Positions 27,337 to 36,598 of a stretch of 64,000 bases of DNA are shown here, in pieces; the first letter of the stretch is position 1; the number at the start of each line of letters is the position of its first letter. The stretch covers positions 165,763 through 229,762 of the forward strand of contig JABIVD010000044.1 of NCBI GenBank assembly GCA_018667335.1. Reading direction: 5' to 3'. The position numbers and the translations under genes are program-made. The stretch is from Rhodospirillaceae bacterium (GTDB taxonomy: Bacteria; Pseudomonadota; Alphaproteobacteria; UBA6615). The notes beneath the pieces are model-generated. The model was not told the DNA's origin. It worked only from the letters and a program-made list of their open reading frames with translations, and made no database searches.

Positions 27337-29666
27337 AGCTTCACCGACCGAAGCCGCAGCGCGTTGGCGATCACGGAGACCGAACTCAGGCTCATCGCCG
27401 CCGCCGCCACCATCGGGCTCAGCAACACACCCAGGACCGGAAACAGAACGCCTGCGGCGAGCGGAATCCCGGCGGCGTTATAGACGAAGGCGAAGAACAA
27501 ATTCTGGCGGATATTCCGCAGGGTCGCCGTCGCCAGGCGGCGGGCCCGCACCAGCGCCATCAGGTCACCCGTGACCAGCGTGATGCCCGCGCTTTCCATC
27601 GCGACATCCGTACCCGTTCCCATGGCGATGCCCACATCGGCATTCGCGAGCGCGGGGGCATCGTTGATCCCGTCTCCCGCCATCGCGACCGACCGACCCG
27701 CGGTGCGGAAACGATCCACGATGTCGCTCTTGTCGCCGGGCAGGACATCGGCCTCGACCTGGTCGATGCCGAGCTTGGCCGCCACGGCCGCCGCGGTGAC
27801 CGGGTTGTCACCGGTCACCATGACGATCTCGATCCCCTGGGCACGCAGCGCGCCCAGCGCGTCGGGCGCGGTGCCCTTGATGGGATCGGCGATCGCCAGA
27901 AACGCGGCGAGCGCCCCATCGACCGCGAGAAAAACCGCGGTCGCACCCTCGCGTCGCGCGACATCGGCGGCGTCGGCCAGCGCATCTGCGGAAACGGCGA
28001 GATGGGTCATCAGACCGGGATTCCCCAACGCCACGGAATGGCCCTCGACAGTGCCGGTTACTCCCTTGCCGGGTACGACTACGAAATCGGTGACCGTCCC
28101 CACCGCGATATTCCGATCATCGGCCGCACGCAGGATCGACATCGCCAGCGGATGTTCGCTACCGCGCTCCAACGCGGCGGCGTGCCGCAATACTTCGTCT
28201 GCATCGAATCCTTCGACCGGTGTGATTCCCGTGACCGCGGGTCGCCCCTCGGTCAGGGTCCCGGTCTTGTCGACGATGAGCAGGTCCACCCGCGCCAATG
28301 CCTCCAGTGCCGCCGCATCGCGCACCAGCAGGCCCGCACCGGCACCGCGCCCGGTCGCGACCATGATCGACATGGGCGTCGCCAGTCCCAGCGCACACGG
28401 ACAGGCGATGATCAACACGGACACCGCGGCCACCACCGCGAAGCCCAATGCGGGCGGCGGCCCCCAGATCGACCAAACGATAAACGCAACCACCGCAACG
28501 GCAACCACGATAGGCACAAACCAGACCGCCACCCGGTCGGCCAGGCGCTGGATGGGCGCGCATGAGCGCTGCGCCTTGGACACCAGATCGACGATCTGGG
28601 ACAGCATCATGTCGGCGCCGACCTTCTCGGCTGCCATCACGAAAGCGCCGGCGCCGTTGACCGTCCCGCCGATCACCGTATCGCCGACACGTTTTTCGAC
28701 CGGCATCGCCTCACCGGTGACCATGGATTCGTCGAGCACGCCCGCGCCATCCAGGATCGACCCGTCCACTGGTACGCGCTCACCCGGGCGCACGCGCAGG
28801 CTATCCCCCGCAACGACCACCTCCAGAGGCACCTCCAGGTCGGTCCCATCGGGCTCAACCCGCAGCGCTGTCTTCGGGGTCAGGTCGAGCAGGGCGCGCA
28901 GGGCATCGCCCGTGCGATCACGCGCGCGCAACTCCAGCACCTGCCCCAGCAGGACGAGGACGATGATCACGCCGGCGGATTCGAAATAGAGCGTCGTGCG
29001 GCCGTCATGTGCCTTGAACGCATCGGGAATCACATCAGGCAGGACAACCGCGGCGAGGCTGAACAGATAGGCGGCACCCGTCCCCAGCGCGATCAGGGTG
29101 AACATGTTGGGGCTGCGCTGTCCGATCGACTGCCAGCCGCGCACGAAGAACGGCCACCCGGCCCACAGGACCACCGGCGTTGCCAGCACCAGCTGGGTCC
29201 ACTCGAACCCGGCGCCGAGCAAATGGGCGAACGAGATCGCGGGGATCATGTCGCCCATGGCCATCAGCAACAGCGGTACGGCGAAGATCGCGCCGATCCG
29301 AAACCGCCGGGTCATGTCGATCAGTTCATGGTTCGGTGGTTTCTCCGCCGTGATCTGCATCGGGTCGAGCGCCATGCCGCACAGCGGACAAACGTCGGGC
29401 CCGTCGCGAATGATCTCGGGATGCATCGGGCAGGTGTATTGCACGCCCGGCGCCACGGTCGGCGCGGGGCGTTCATCGGGCGGCAGGAGATAATGTTCGG
29501 GGTCACCCGTGAACTTCGTCACACAGCCCGCCGAGCAGAAATGATAGGTCACCCCGGCATGGTCCGCATGATGCGCCGTCGCCGCCGGATCGACATCCAT
29601 GCCGCAAACCGGGTCTTTCACGATGCTGTCAGATGTCAGGGTATCTGATGTCATGGTTTCGCTCAT
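27333..29666 (-). CDS. copA: Copper-translocating P-type ATPase (CopA-like)
   Basis: A 777-residue P1B-type ATPase exporting Cu(I) from the cytoplasm. Instead of the common CxxC HMA domains the N-terminus has a YHS domain ([10 protein letters not shown], then FCSAGC) followed by a heavy-metal-binding segment YTCPMHPE...CPLCGM. Core motifs are IIACPCALG in the transport helix, DKTGTLT (phosphorylation), GSEHPLA and GDGINDAP. The ATG at 29666 follows GCAGGA and lies two bases after the cueR stop, so both are transcribed from the MerR-type promoter at 30098-30128. The frame is open further upstream into cueR, but the shorter start is better supported. Confidence 0.93.
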   Translation of the reverse strand: MSETMTSDTLTSDSIVKDPVCGMDVDPAATAHHADHAGVTYHFCSAGCVTKFTGDPEHYLLPPDERPAPTVAPGVQYTCPMHPEIIRDGPDVCPLCGMALDPMQITAEKPPNHELIDMTRRFRIGAIFAVPLLLMAMGDMIPAISFAHLLGAGFEWTQLVLATPVVLWAGWPFFVRGWQSIGQRSPNMFTLIALGTGAAYLFSLAAVVLPDVIPDAFKAHDGRTTLYFESAGVIIVLVLLGQVLELRARDRTGDALRALLDLTPKTALRVEPDGTDLEVPLEVVVAGDSLRVRPGERVPVDGSILDGAGVLDESMVTGEAMPVEKRVGDTVIGGTVNGAGAFVMAAEKVGADMMLSQIVDLVSKAQRSCAPIQRLADRVAVWFVPIVVAVAVVAFIVWSIWGPPPALGFAVVAAVSVLIIACPCALGLATPMSIMVATGRGAGAGLLVRDAAALEALARVDLLIVDKTGTLTEGRPAVTGITPVEGFDADEVLRHAAALERGSEHPLAMSILRAADDRNIAVGTVTDFVVVPGKGVTGTVEGHSVALGNPGLMTHLAVSADALADAADVARREGATAVFLAVDGALAAFLAIADPIKGTAPDALGALRAQGIEIVMVTGDNPVTAAAVAAKLGIDQVEADVLPGDKSDIVDRFRTAGRSVAMAGDGINDAPALANADVGIAMGTGTDVAMESAGITLVTGDLMALVRARRLATATLRNIRQNLFFAFVYNAAGIPLAAGVLFPVLGVLLSPMVAAAAMSLSSVSVIANALRLRSVKL

Positions 29667-29667
29667 A

Positions 29668-30066
29668 TTATCCTGCAAGCTTTTCGGCGAGATCGTCGAT
29701 GATCGGGCAGTCGGGCCGGTCGTCGCCATGGCAGTTCTCGGCAAGATCGACCAGGGTCGCCCGCATCGCCCGCAATTCGGTGATCTTGGCGTCGATGTCC
29801 GCCACCCGGTTCAGCGCGATCCCCTTCACGTCGGCGCTCTTGCGATCCTTGTCGACGTAGAGCGCGACCAGCGCCCGGCAATCCGCGACGGAAAAACCCA
29901 GGCCGCGCGCGCGCGACAGAAAGCGCAGCATGTGCACATCTCGCTCCGCATAGTCCCGGTAGCCGTTGTCGCGGCGGCGCGCCGGTTCCACCAGACCGAT
30001 GTCCTCGTAATAGCGAATGGTCTTGGTCGGCAAGCCGGCCCGTTCGCCGGCTTCGCTGATGTTCAT
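29668..30066 (-). CDS. cueR: Cu(I)-responsive MerR-family regulator CueR/HmrR
   Basis: A 132-residue MerR regulator from the ATG at 30066 ([21 protein letters not shown]). The metal-binding loop has Cys112 and Cys120 ([11 protein letters not shown]), exactly the spacing and numbering of the two CueR copper ligands. A dimerisation helix precedes the loop. It activates its own operon and the adjacent copper ATPase gene by twisting a promoter with an over-long spacer, which is present just upstream. Confidence 0.93.
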   Translation of the reverse strand: MNISEAGERAGLPTKTIRYYEDIGLVEPARRRDNGYRDYAERDVHMLRFLSRARGLGFSVADCRALVALYVDKDRKSADVKGIALNRVADIDAKITELRAMRATLVDLAENCHGDDRPDCPIIDDLAEKLAG

Positions 30067-30097
30067 CGGCCCGTCTCCACATGCATGTGACAGGACA

Positions 30098-30128
30098 GAT
30101 ATAGACCCTCCAGTTACTGGAAGGTCAA
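30098..30128 (-). promoter_or_regulatory. CueR-type promoter with 19-bp spacer and dyad operator
   Basis: On the minus strand TTGACC (30128-30123) and TATATC (30103-30098) are separated by exactly 19 bp. The spacer holds an interrupted palindrome, ACCTTCCAGT facing ACTGGAGGGT (30125-30105). Both the 19-bp spacing and the ACCTTCC..GGAGGGT dyad are hallmarks of MerR/CueR-activated promoters. It drives cueR-copA. Confidence 0.88.
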
Positions 30129-30138
30129 GGGGCACACC

Positions 30139-31014
30139 CTATTTGTGAGCCCGAACCGGGACGGACATCTCGCCCACGCCGTCGATCCAGGCGTGCATTA
30201 CGTCACCGGGAACGACCGGCCCGACCCCTTCCGGCGTGCCCGTCATGATGATGTCGCCGGGATAGAGCGTCATGAAGGACGACGCGTAGGCGATCAGGCG
30301 GGGAATATCGAAGATCAGTTGCTCCGTGTTCGATTTCTGGCGCAGCTCGTCATTCACGCGAATCTCGAAATCCAGATGCCCCGGATCGGCGATCTCGTCC
30401 GCCGTCACCAGCCAGGGCCCCAGAACCGAATAGGTGTCGATACCCTTGCGCAGGCTGCGGTCTTCCGTCCCCCGCACGGTCATGTCGAGGCCGATCGAAT
30501 AGGCGCAGATGTGACGCATGGCGTCCGCCTCCGTGATGTCAGAACCGCCCTCACCGATAATCACCGCCAGCTCTACCTCATGGTCGTTGCGCCGGTCGGC
30601 AAACCGCAGCGCGACACCTTCATCCGGCCCGACGAGCGAACTGTTGGCCTTCATGAACAGGCCGTAGGTGTCGATGGTCTTCACGTCCCGGCCCAGGTTG
30701 ATCTCCTGGTCCGCGACGGCCTCTTCATGATGCTTGTGATAGTTGACCGGCGCCCCGATGATCTTGCTCGGGTTCGCGACCGGGCTCTTCAGCACGACGG
30801 AGCTGACAGGCACGGGATGGGAATCATCCGCCGCATGCTCGATTGCCGGGCGCAACACATCCAGATTCGCGATCAGATGATCGCCATGGGGGATCGGCCA
30901 GGTCAGCGGCGGCAAATTCTCCAGAGCAGCCGTGGCATCAAACAGCAGGTCGTCGCGGACCAACCCGAGTTGATCTTCCCCAAGTTGATTGTCGGTGTAG
31001 CGGCAAAGTCGCAT
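30139..31014 (-). CDS. Fumarylacetoacetate hydrolase family protein
   Basis: A 291-residue FAH-fold hydrolase. The metal site and catalytic region are seen in KIIGAPVNYHKHHEE, in the acidic DHEVELAVIIGEGG and in the C-terminal MTGTPEGVGPV. The family cleaves C-C bonds of diketo acids: fumarylacetoacetate, acylpyruvates, fumarylpyruvate from gentisate, or 2-hydroxyhepta-2,4-dienedioate. Near a gentisate dioxygenase a fumaryl- or maleylpyruvate hydrolase role is attractive, though copA/cueR separate them. It follows the SDR gene by 15 bp on the same strand and is probably co-transcribed with it. Confidence 0.88.
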   Translation of the reverse strand: MRLCRYTDNQLGEDQLGLVRDDLLFDATAALENLPPLTWPIPHGDHLIANLDVLRPAIEHAADDSHPVPVSSVVLKSPVANPSKIIGAPVNYHKHHEEAVADQEINLGRDVKTIDTYGLFMKANSSLVGPDEGVALRFADRRNDHEVELAVIIGEGGSDITEADAMRHICAYSIGLDMTVRGTEDRSLRKGIDTYSVLGPWLVTADEIADPGHLDFEIRVNDELRQKSNTEQLIFDIPRLIAYASSFMTLYPGDIIMTGTPEGVGPVVPGDVMHAWIDGVGEMSVPVRAHK

Positions 31015-31029
31015 ATCGCGGCCCTCTGG

Positions 31030-31800
31030 TTAGATGAATGCGGCGCCGCCATCGACGCACAGGGATTGCCCGGTCATGAAGCCCGAGGCCGGCGAGGACA
31101 AGAACAGCAATGTCCCGACCATGTCCATCGGCTCCTGCTGACGCTGGATCGACTGATGTCCGATCACCGCCGCGCGTCCGGCGTCATTCCGGCCTACATT
31201 CTCGATTTCGGTCTCGATCATGCCCGGCAGCACGGCGTTGACCGCGATGTTCGCGTCACCCAGCTCGCGCGCCATGCAGCGGGTCATGCCGATCAGCGCA
31301 GACTTGGATGTCACATAATGGGTGAAGCCCGGGATACCCTGGGGCACCGTCGAAGAGGAGATGTTGATGATCCGCCCGCCACCCGCCTCGCGCATGGGAC
31401 CGGAAACGGCCGACGCACAGATGAAGCAACCGGTGATGTTCACATCCATCACGGCGCGCCATTCCTCCAGATCAATCTCCCAGAAGGGTTGACGGCCCAG
31501 CGTGACGAAAATGGCGGCGTTGTTGATCAACACGTCGATCTGCCCGAAACGGTCGAGCGTGGCGGCGACGGCCGCCTTCACGGAGGCAGGGTCCGTTACG
31601 TCGGTCTGAATTGACAGCGCCTGCCCGCCCGCCGCTGTGATCTCGGCAGCGACCGCATCGGCCTTCGCGCCGTCGATCTCGGCAATCACCGGGATCGCGC
31701 CGGCCGCGGCGAAGCTCAGCGCGTAGGCGCGGCCGATGCCCTGGCCCGCGCCCGTGATCATCACAACGCGCCCTTCGACGGACGCAGACGTATCAGTCAT
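31030..31800 (-). CDS. Short-chain dehydrogenase/reductase
   Basis: A 256-residue classical SDR: ITGAGQGIG cofactor motif, NNAAIF, Ser in SSSTVP and the YVTSK active site. The ATG at 31800 is preferred since GGGGAG lies eight bases upstream; a GTG three codons earlier overlaps that site. It forms a two-gene unit with the downstream FAH-family hydrolase, so it may oxidise a hydroxy intermediate upstream of C-C cleavage. The substrate is unknown. Confidence 0.88.
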   Translation of the reverse strand: MTDTSASVEGRVVMITGAGQGIGRAYALSFAAAGAIPVIAEIDGAKADAVAAEITAAGGQALSIQTDVTDPASVKAAVAATLDRFGQIDVLINNAAIFVTLGRQPFWEIDLEEWRAVMDVNITGCFICASAVSGPMREAGGGRIINISSSTVPQGIPGFTHYVTSKSALIGMTRCMARELGDANIAVNAVLPGMIETEIENVGRNDAGRAAVIGHQSIQRQQEPMDMVGTLLFLSSPASGFMTGQSLCVDGGAAFI

Positions 31801-31865
31801 GTTCGGCACTCCCCTGAAACTGCTTGTTGTGCAGGTGAGTGTAGCGCCTTACGGGCTGGAAATAA

Positions 31866-32489
31866 TTAACTGCTCGCGGCCACCAGCGGCGCGGTCGAGA
31901 ACAGCACGCCGAAGGCCTTGCACCAGATCACAACACTGGCAAACCCGGTCAGATCGGTACCGGCGGCGAGGGCGTAGTTCTGGTTACCGATGTTGCCCTT
32001 GAGCGCACCCAGGTCGATGTAGTTGTCCTTGGTGACATCCGAGGAGGATGCCGGTCCCGGATGACGCACCAGGTACACATGCAGGTCGGGACCGTTGGTC
32101 ACATTCAGATTTTCCAATCGCAGAACGCGATTGCCATCCGCGAGTCGGTAGAGCCCGGCGTTGCCGCTGCCCTTGTGGACCTTGTCCGCGTCACGAAACG
32201 CACCGGCGGAGAGAACAACCGGCGCAACAGCAGAATCCCCGGGCGCCATAATCTCACCCCTGGCGTCTTCCATCGCCTTGTCCGGCATCCCGCGAGCCGC
32301 ATCGAGCACCTCGTCGGCCATCGCGGCCTTCTTCTCATTCGACATCTCGGCCAACGCCTCGGGCGTCGGGACACCCGGGAACTGCTCATCCACCACCTCG
32401 TCGATGAACAAGGGCGAAATCAGGATCCATGCTGCAACACCGGTCAGGGCGACCGAGATGCCGAGGCCGTAGAGAAATGCGCGTTTCAT
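31866..32489 (-). CDS. Membrane-anchored DM13 domain protein
   Basis: A 207-residue protein with one N-terminal membrane anchor (about residues 5-28) and a C-terminal DM13 domain (about 95-200). The domain contains the LYRLADGNRVLRLENL strand pair, GPDLHVYLV, GNQNYAL and the conserved Cys in SVVIWCKAFGVLFS. DM13 domains are proposed to have a redox or electron-transfer role at the cell surface; the biochemical function is not settled. The start MKRAFLYG is chosen because the hydrophobic anchor follows directly. It has no obvious operon partner. Confidence 0.85.
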   Translation of the reverse strand: MKRAFLYGLGISVALTGVAAWILISPLFIDEVVDEQFPGVPTPEALAEMSNEKKAAMADEVLDAARGMPDKAMEDARGEIMAPGDSAVAPVVLSAGAFRDADKVHKGSGNAGLYRLADGNRVLRLENLNVTNGPDLHVYLVRHPGPASSSDVTKDNYIDLGALKGNIGNQNYALAAGTDLTGFASVVIWCKAFGVLFSTAPLVAASS

Positions 32490-32590
32490 GCTGGAATGCC
32501 TTTCTATCAATCGCTGTTCGCAGATGTGTCACACCGTTTCGGCGCTGTCACATGCGTATTGTATGGGAGGTGAACACCTGTCCGGGGGGA

Positions 32591-33736
32591 TTATTCCGAG
32601 ACCGGCTGCAGCCGAATTAACTTCCCGTCGCTCTCGTCCGTCAGCACATAAATCAGGCCGTCGGGACCCTGTCGAACATCGCGGACCCTTCCGAATTCGC
32701 GCTCGATCAGCCGCTCTTCGGAAACGACCCGCGTGCCGTCGAGGACGAGGCGCGCGAGATAGCGAAACTTGAGGGAGCCCACGAACAGATTTCCGCGCCA
32801 GCGCGGGAACGCATCACCGTCATAGAACGCCATGCCCGACGGGGCGATCGACGGGGTCCAGTGATGCAGCGGCGGCGTCATGCCCGTCTTGGCCGACCCC
32901 TCGCCAATCGGGAAACCGGCATAACTGCGCCCGAAGGTGACGACCGGCCAGCCATAGTTCGCGCCGCCGACAAGCCGATTGATCTCGTCACCACCCTTGG
33001 GCCCATGCTCATGCACCCAGATCTCTCCGCGCGCGGGGTGACGGAACATGCCCTGGGGGTTGCGGTGGCCGTAGGTGAAGATGGACGGCAGTGCATCATC
33101 GCGTCCGACAAACGGATTGTCGGACGGCACCGAGCCATCATCGTTCAGGCGCAGGACAGTGCCATTGTGATTCTTCGGGTTCTGGGCCTGGTTCGCGTTG
33201 CCGCGCTCACCGGCGCTGACATAGAGCTTGCCGTCCGCGCCAAATGCGATGCGGGAACCGAAGTGCACACCCCCGGAGCCCGGGTTCCGTGCGACGAACA
33301 CTGTCTCGAGATCGCGTAGCGCCGCGCCATCAAACTTCGCGCGGCTGACGGCCGTGCGCGCGCCTCCATCACCCGCAATGGCATGGGAGAAATAGATCCA
33401 GCCATTCCTGGCGTGGTCCGGATGCAGGACGATATCCAGGAGGCCACCCTGACCGCTTGCGAAGACCTCGGGTACGCCGGCGATCGGAGCAGACAATTCC
33501 TTGCCTTCCTCGACGATCCGCAGCCTGCCCGGCCGTTCGGTCACCAGCATCCGGCCACCCGACAGAAATGCGAGGCCCCAGGGGTTCTCCAACCCGTCCG
33601 CCAGTACCACCGCCTCGAAGCGATGCTCCTGCGACTTCATAACCTGCGCGACCGCTGACCCGGAAATTACCGGCACACCCATTGCGGCCACTCCGGCGAC
33701 ACCTATCGCGGCAGCCCAACTCTTCGAAATAGCCAT
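32591..33736 (-). CDS. PQQ-dependent aldose sugar dehydrogenase-like protein (YliI/Asd family)
   Basis: A 381-residue exported six-bladed beta-propeller of the soluble glucose/aldose dehydrogenase family. A signal peptide ends near SGSAVAQ. Signature segments are LENPWGLAFLSGGRMLVTERPGRL, YGHRNPQGM and HEHGPKGGDEINRL, which carry the Arg/His/Asp residues around PQQ and calcium. GGAGGTGG six bases before the ATG at 33736 fixes the start. It would oxidise aldose sugars in the periplasm if PQQ is available; PQQ synthesis genes are not in this window. Confidence 0.9.
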   Translation of the reverse strand: MAISKSWAAAIGVAGVAAMGVPVISGSAVAQVMKSQEHRFEAVVLADGLENPWGLAFLSGGRMLVTERPGRLRIVEEGKELSAPIAGVPEVFASGQGGLLDIVLHPDHARNGWIYFSHAIAGDGGARTAVSRAKFDGAALRDLETVFVARNPGSGGVHFGSRIAFGADGKLYVSAGERGNANQAQNPKNHNGTVLRLNDDGSVPSDNPFVGRDDALPSIFTYGHRNPQGMFRHPARGEIWVHEHGPKGGDEINRLVGGANYGWPVVTFGRSYAGFPIGEGSAKTGMTPPLHHWTPSIAPSGMAFYDGDAFPRWRGNLFVGSLKFRYLARLVLDGTRVVSEERLIEREFGRVRDVRQGPDGLIYVLTDESDGKLIRLQPVSE

Positions 33737-33890
33737 TCCACCTCCAATTTCGACATCCGTCACGTGGGGTCGCAGAGCCATTCAGGCAAGGCCCGAGATC
33801 ATCCGACAAACAAAGCAGAGAAAACGCATCTGCGGTGCCAGGGGGAACCGACGCGGGCCGCCAACTGCGATGCAATACTACCGCTGTTTT

Positions 33891-33909
33891 GTACCACCAT
33901 TGATGGTAC
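33891..33909. promoter_or_regulatory. Palindrome GTACCA-N7-TGGTAC in divergent promoter region
   Basis: A 6-bp perfect inverted repeat with an ACCAT..ATGGT core, lying in the 211-bp gap between the sugar dehydrogenase gene and the receiver-like gene. It is a candidate operator; no regulator can be named. Confidence 0.4.
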
Positions 33910-33947
33910 CCTCCGGCGTTAGGGCGTAGGGCGTAGAGGCGGCGATC

Positions 33948-34394
33948 ATGGCATCACCCGAAGGAAATATCGTCGAGCTATTGCTTGTAACCGGCGACGA
34001 TATGCTCGCCGCGGACTTTGCCAGCGAACTCGAAGAACGTGGCACCGAGAACCCGGTGACACGCCACGAGGATTTTCAGGCGTGCATCGACAATCTCGAT
34101 TCTTCGTCCGGTCGCTCGCCCGGCCAACCGTCTCAAATTATCATCCTGGACCTGCGAAATGCGCAGCGCGATGGCATCCGTTTCCTGAACCAACTGCACA
34201 ACCGCAAACCATTCAACGAGCCCGTCGTATTGATCATCGGGGGAGATGGTGACGAAATGGAGAACCTGAACCACCACGAGCGCTATATAGCAGGGCAGCT
34301 CCCGGCAACGGGCGCAGGGACGGCATTCGTCGAATGGGCGACCTCCATGCTCTCGCCGAACTGGTCGTTCGAGAGAACCCGGTCGGACAACTAA
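33948..34394 (+). CDS. Degenerate response-regulator receiver-like protein
   Basis: A 148-residue stand-alone domain that aligns by pattern with CheY-like receivers. It has an acidic pocket (TGDD, residues 15-18), a possible phospho-acceptor Asp68 in IIILDLRNAQRDG and a following VVLIIGGD strand. The conserved Thr/Ser after that strand is Gly, and the conserved Lys near the C-terminus (usually KP) is replaced in AGQLPA. Normal phosphotransfer is therefore doubtful. It ends 136 bp from the 3' end of the convergent multi-PAS gene, so the two may form a signalling pair. No DNA-binding or enzymatic output is attached. Confidence 0.65.
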   Translation: MASPEGNIVELLLVTGDDMLAADFASELEERGTENPVTRHEDFQACIDNLDSSSGRSPGQPSQIIILDLRNAQRDGIRFLNQLHNRKPFNEPVVLIIGGDGDEMENLNHHERYIAGQLPATGAGTAFVEWATSMLSPNWSFERTRSDN

Positions 34395-34529
34395 TCTGCC
34401 CCGACCGCATGCATCTGGGCATTCTCCGACGATTAGACATCGTTACGTGAAGGCATAGCCCGGCTGACACCGCTGCGATTCACCGTTTTCACGATGGATC
34501 AATTGCCCGACCAGCTTTTCTTCGAACAG

Positions 34530-36428
34530 CTAAGTCGTCTCTCGCATAATGGTCAGGGTCGCCGGCGTGCCCTCCCAGATATATGCACTGCCGACCACGT
34601 CGGCCATAAACTCGCTACCATCGAGACGAAGGCGCGGATGAGACTCCAACGGAATGACACCGTCGATAGCGGCTTGTTGTCGACGTTGCAGCGTGCGGGA
34701 CCGATCCCTCAACGGTACGAGTTCAATCATTGAACGCCCGAGGAGATCATGTAGGTCCGTTGCGCCAAACATCGACGCGGCGGCGGGGTTCGCAAAAACG
34801 ATCTCCTCTTCCACATGCACAAAAATGGCATTCGGACTTAGATCAACGATCTGGCGGTAGCGGTCCTCATTCTCCAGCATGGCGTTCTGGGCCGCGACTC
34901 GTTCGGTGACATCTCGAATGACAACCAGGACGCCGGGGGCGCCTTGCCAGTTGATCGTCCGAAACCGGCCCTCACCAAGGAAAACCGTCCCGTCCAGACG
35001 AACGCGGCGGACCTCGATAGATTCTGAGGAATCGCCTCCGAGCACGGCATCAATGCTGGATTGCAAGGGCCCCCGATCATCCGGGTGGATAGTTTCCAGT
35101 ATCTGCCGGCCAAGCATGGCCTCCTCGGCGTCCGCACGGAAGATCTGCAATGCCGCCTCGTTCGCGAAAACAATCTCGCCGCCGACGTGAACCAGCATCG
35201 CATCGGGGCTGATCGACGCGAAATCTCGTTGGCGCGCCTCGGCCTCGTGCAATGCGGTCTCCTGTTCGATCTGTTCGGTAACATCCCGAATCACGACCAA
35301 GAACGCATCCTGATCGTCCCAGGTGATCGATTTTCCGCGGCCCTGGCCGATGAATTCTGAGCCGTCGAGGCGAACCTGTCTGACTTGAATAAAGTCCGAC
35401 TGGCTCTCCGGATCAGCCTTCCAGCTGGCCGTAACACGCGCCCAATCCTCGGGATTTACAAGACTCGAATTCTGAAGCCCGATCAACTGATCCGCGCTGG
35501 TCGCCGCGAACATCTCGGTCGCAGCCTCGTTCGCAAAAACGATTTCGCCATCAATGTGAACGACGACGCCATCCGGGCTGATGTCTGCAAAGTCGCGCTG
35601 GCGTTCTTCACTTTCGACAAGGGCCGAAACTGCCCGCACATGATCGCTGAGGTCACGCACCACCATGAGTGTTGCGGCCTCGTCCTCCCACGTGATTTCG
35701 GCCCCATGGGCCTCCGTGGGAAACTCCTCACCATCCAGCCGGCGACGGCGCACAAATATGGGCTTCGATGCTCCCGCGGCGCCAAGCTCCTCATACCTTG
35801 CCAGTACGATCGGCAGATCTTCAGGAACAATCGTATCCCATACCATCTGGCCAACCAGATCCGATTGAGACTGCACCCCGAACATTTCGGCCGCGGCGGG
35901 ATTCGCCCAGAGTATTTTTCCGTCGCGATGGATATACAGAGCGTCAGGGACGAGCGTCGCAATATCGCGCTCGCGCAGCATCAACTCGGTCAGGCGTTGG
36001 TCGCGGTCCGTTTCCGACGTGACATCACGTGACAAAAACAGGACGCCGAATATTTCCCCTTTGGAATTTTCAAGCGGGCTTACACGCACCGAAACGCGGA
36101 CGCGCGAACCATCCTTGCAAACACGGTCAACCTGGCGCGGCTCGACGGGCCGCGCAGACAATGCGCGGGAGAACAGTTTAAGCGTGTCACCGGTTTCTTC
36201 GGGTACGCAAAGAAAGCTGACGTCGCGCTTACGCGCCTCATCGATTGTGTATCCGAAGAGTTTCTCCGCACCCGCATTCCAGACGACGATCTCGCCATCC
36301 GCGGAATAAATGACCGCTGAATCCTGAACATGAAGGAATGCCGCCGCCAAAGGCGCAAAAAGGTCTCCGGACAGATCCGATATATCTTCGGTTCGCCCCA
36401 AAGGGTTAGTCTCCAATGCGGATTCCAT
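34530..36428 (-). CDS. Protein of five tandem PAS domains without output domain
   Basis: A 632-residue soluble protein made of five successive PAS/PAC units (about residues 20-150, 150-275, 275-400, 400-525 and 525-632). Units 2-5 repeat the pattern SPDA..VH.DGEIVFANEAA..MF, then RRVRLDG.EF and a terminal V.RDVTE strand. There is no kinase, GGDEF, EAL, HTH or transmembrane segment, and the protein ends within the fifth PAS. Reading past the TAG stop gives only about 28 more sense codons and no kinase motif. It is either a pure sensor/scaffold or the remnant of a longer signalling protein. The similarity among units points to internal duplication. Confidence 0.85.
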   Translation of the reverse strand: MESALETNPLGRTEDISDLSGDLFAPLAAAFLHVQDSAVIYSADGEIVVWNAGAEKLFGYTIDEARKRDVSFLCVPEETGDTLKLFSRALSARPVEPRQVDRVCKDGSRVRVSVRVSPLENSKGEIFGVLFLSRDVTSETDRDQRLTELMLRERDIATLVPDALYIHRDGKILWANPAAAEMFGVQSQSDLVGQMVWDTIVPEDLPIVLARYEELGAAGASKPIFVRRRRLDGEEFPTEAHGAEITWEDEAATLMVVRDLSDHVRAVSALVESEERQRDFADISPDGVVVHIDGEIVFANEAATEMFAATSADQLIGLQNSSLVNPEDWARVTASWKADPESQSDFIQVRQVRLDGSEFIGQGRGKSITWDDQDAFLVVIRDVTEQIEQETALHEAEARQRDFASISPDAMLVHVGGEIVFANEAALQIFRADAEEAMLGRQILETIHPDDRGPLQSSIDAVLGGDSSESIEVRRVRLDGTVFLGEGRFRTINWQGAPGVLVVIRDVTERVAAQNAMLENEDRYRQIVDLSPNAIFVHVEEEIVFANPAAASMFGATDLHDLLGRSMIELVPLRDRSRTLQRRQQAAIDGVIPLESHPRLRLDGSEFMADVVGSAYIWEGTPATLTIMRETT

Positions 36429-36598
36429 GCCTCAAACCTCTCAGTCATTCTGACCATGGTTCACGCGCAATAACTGCACGAGATTCCCGACGCCTGAGCC
36501 TATTCGAGGAATCGCTAACAAGCGCTTAAGGAACGCGCGCGCAGTCGTCAGCCAAGTCGAAATTCGCTAGACTGCCAACGAAGCTGAGGAGATTCGAT

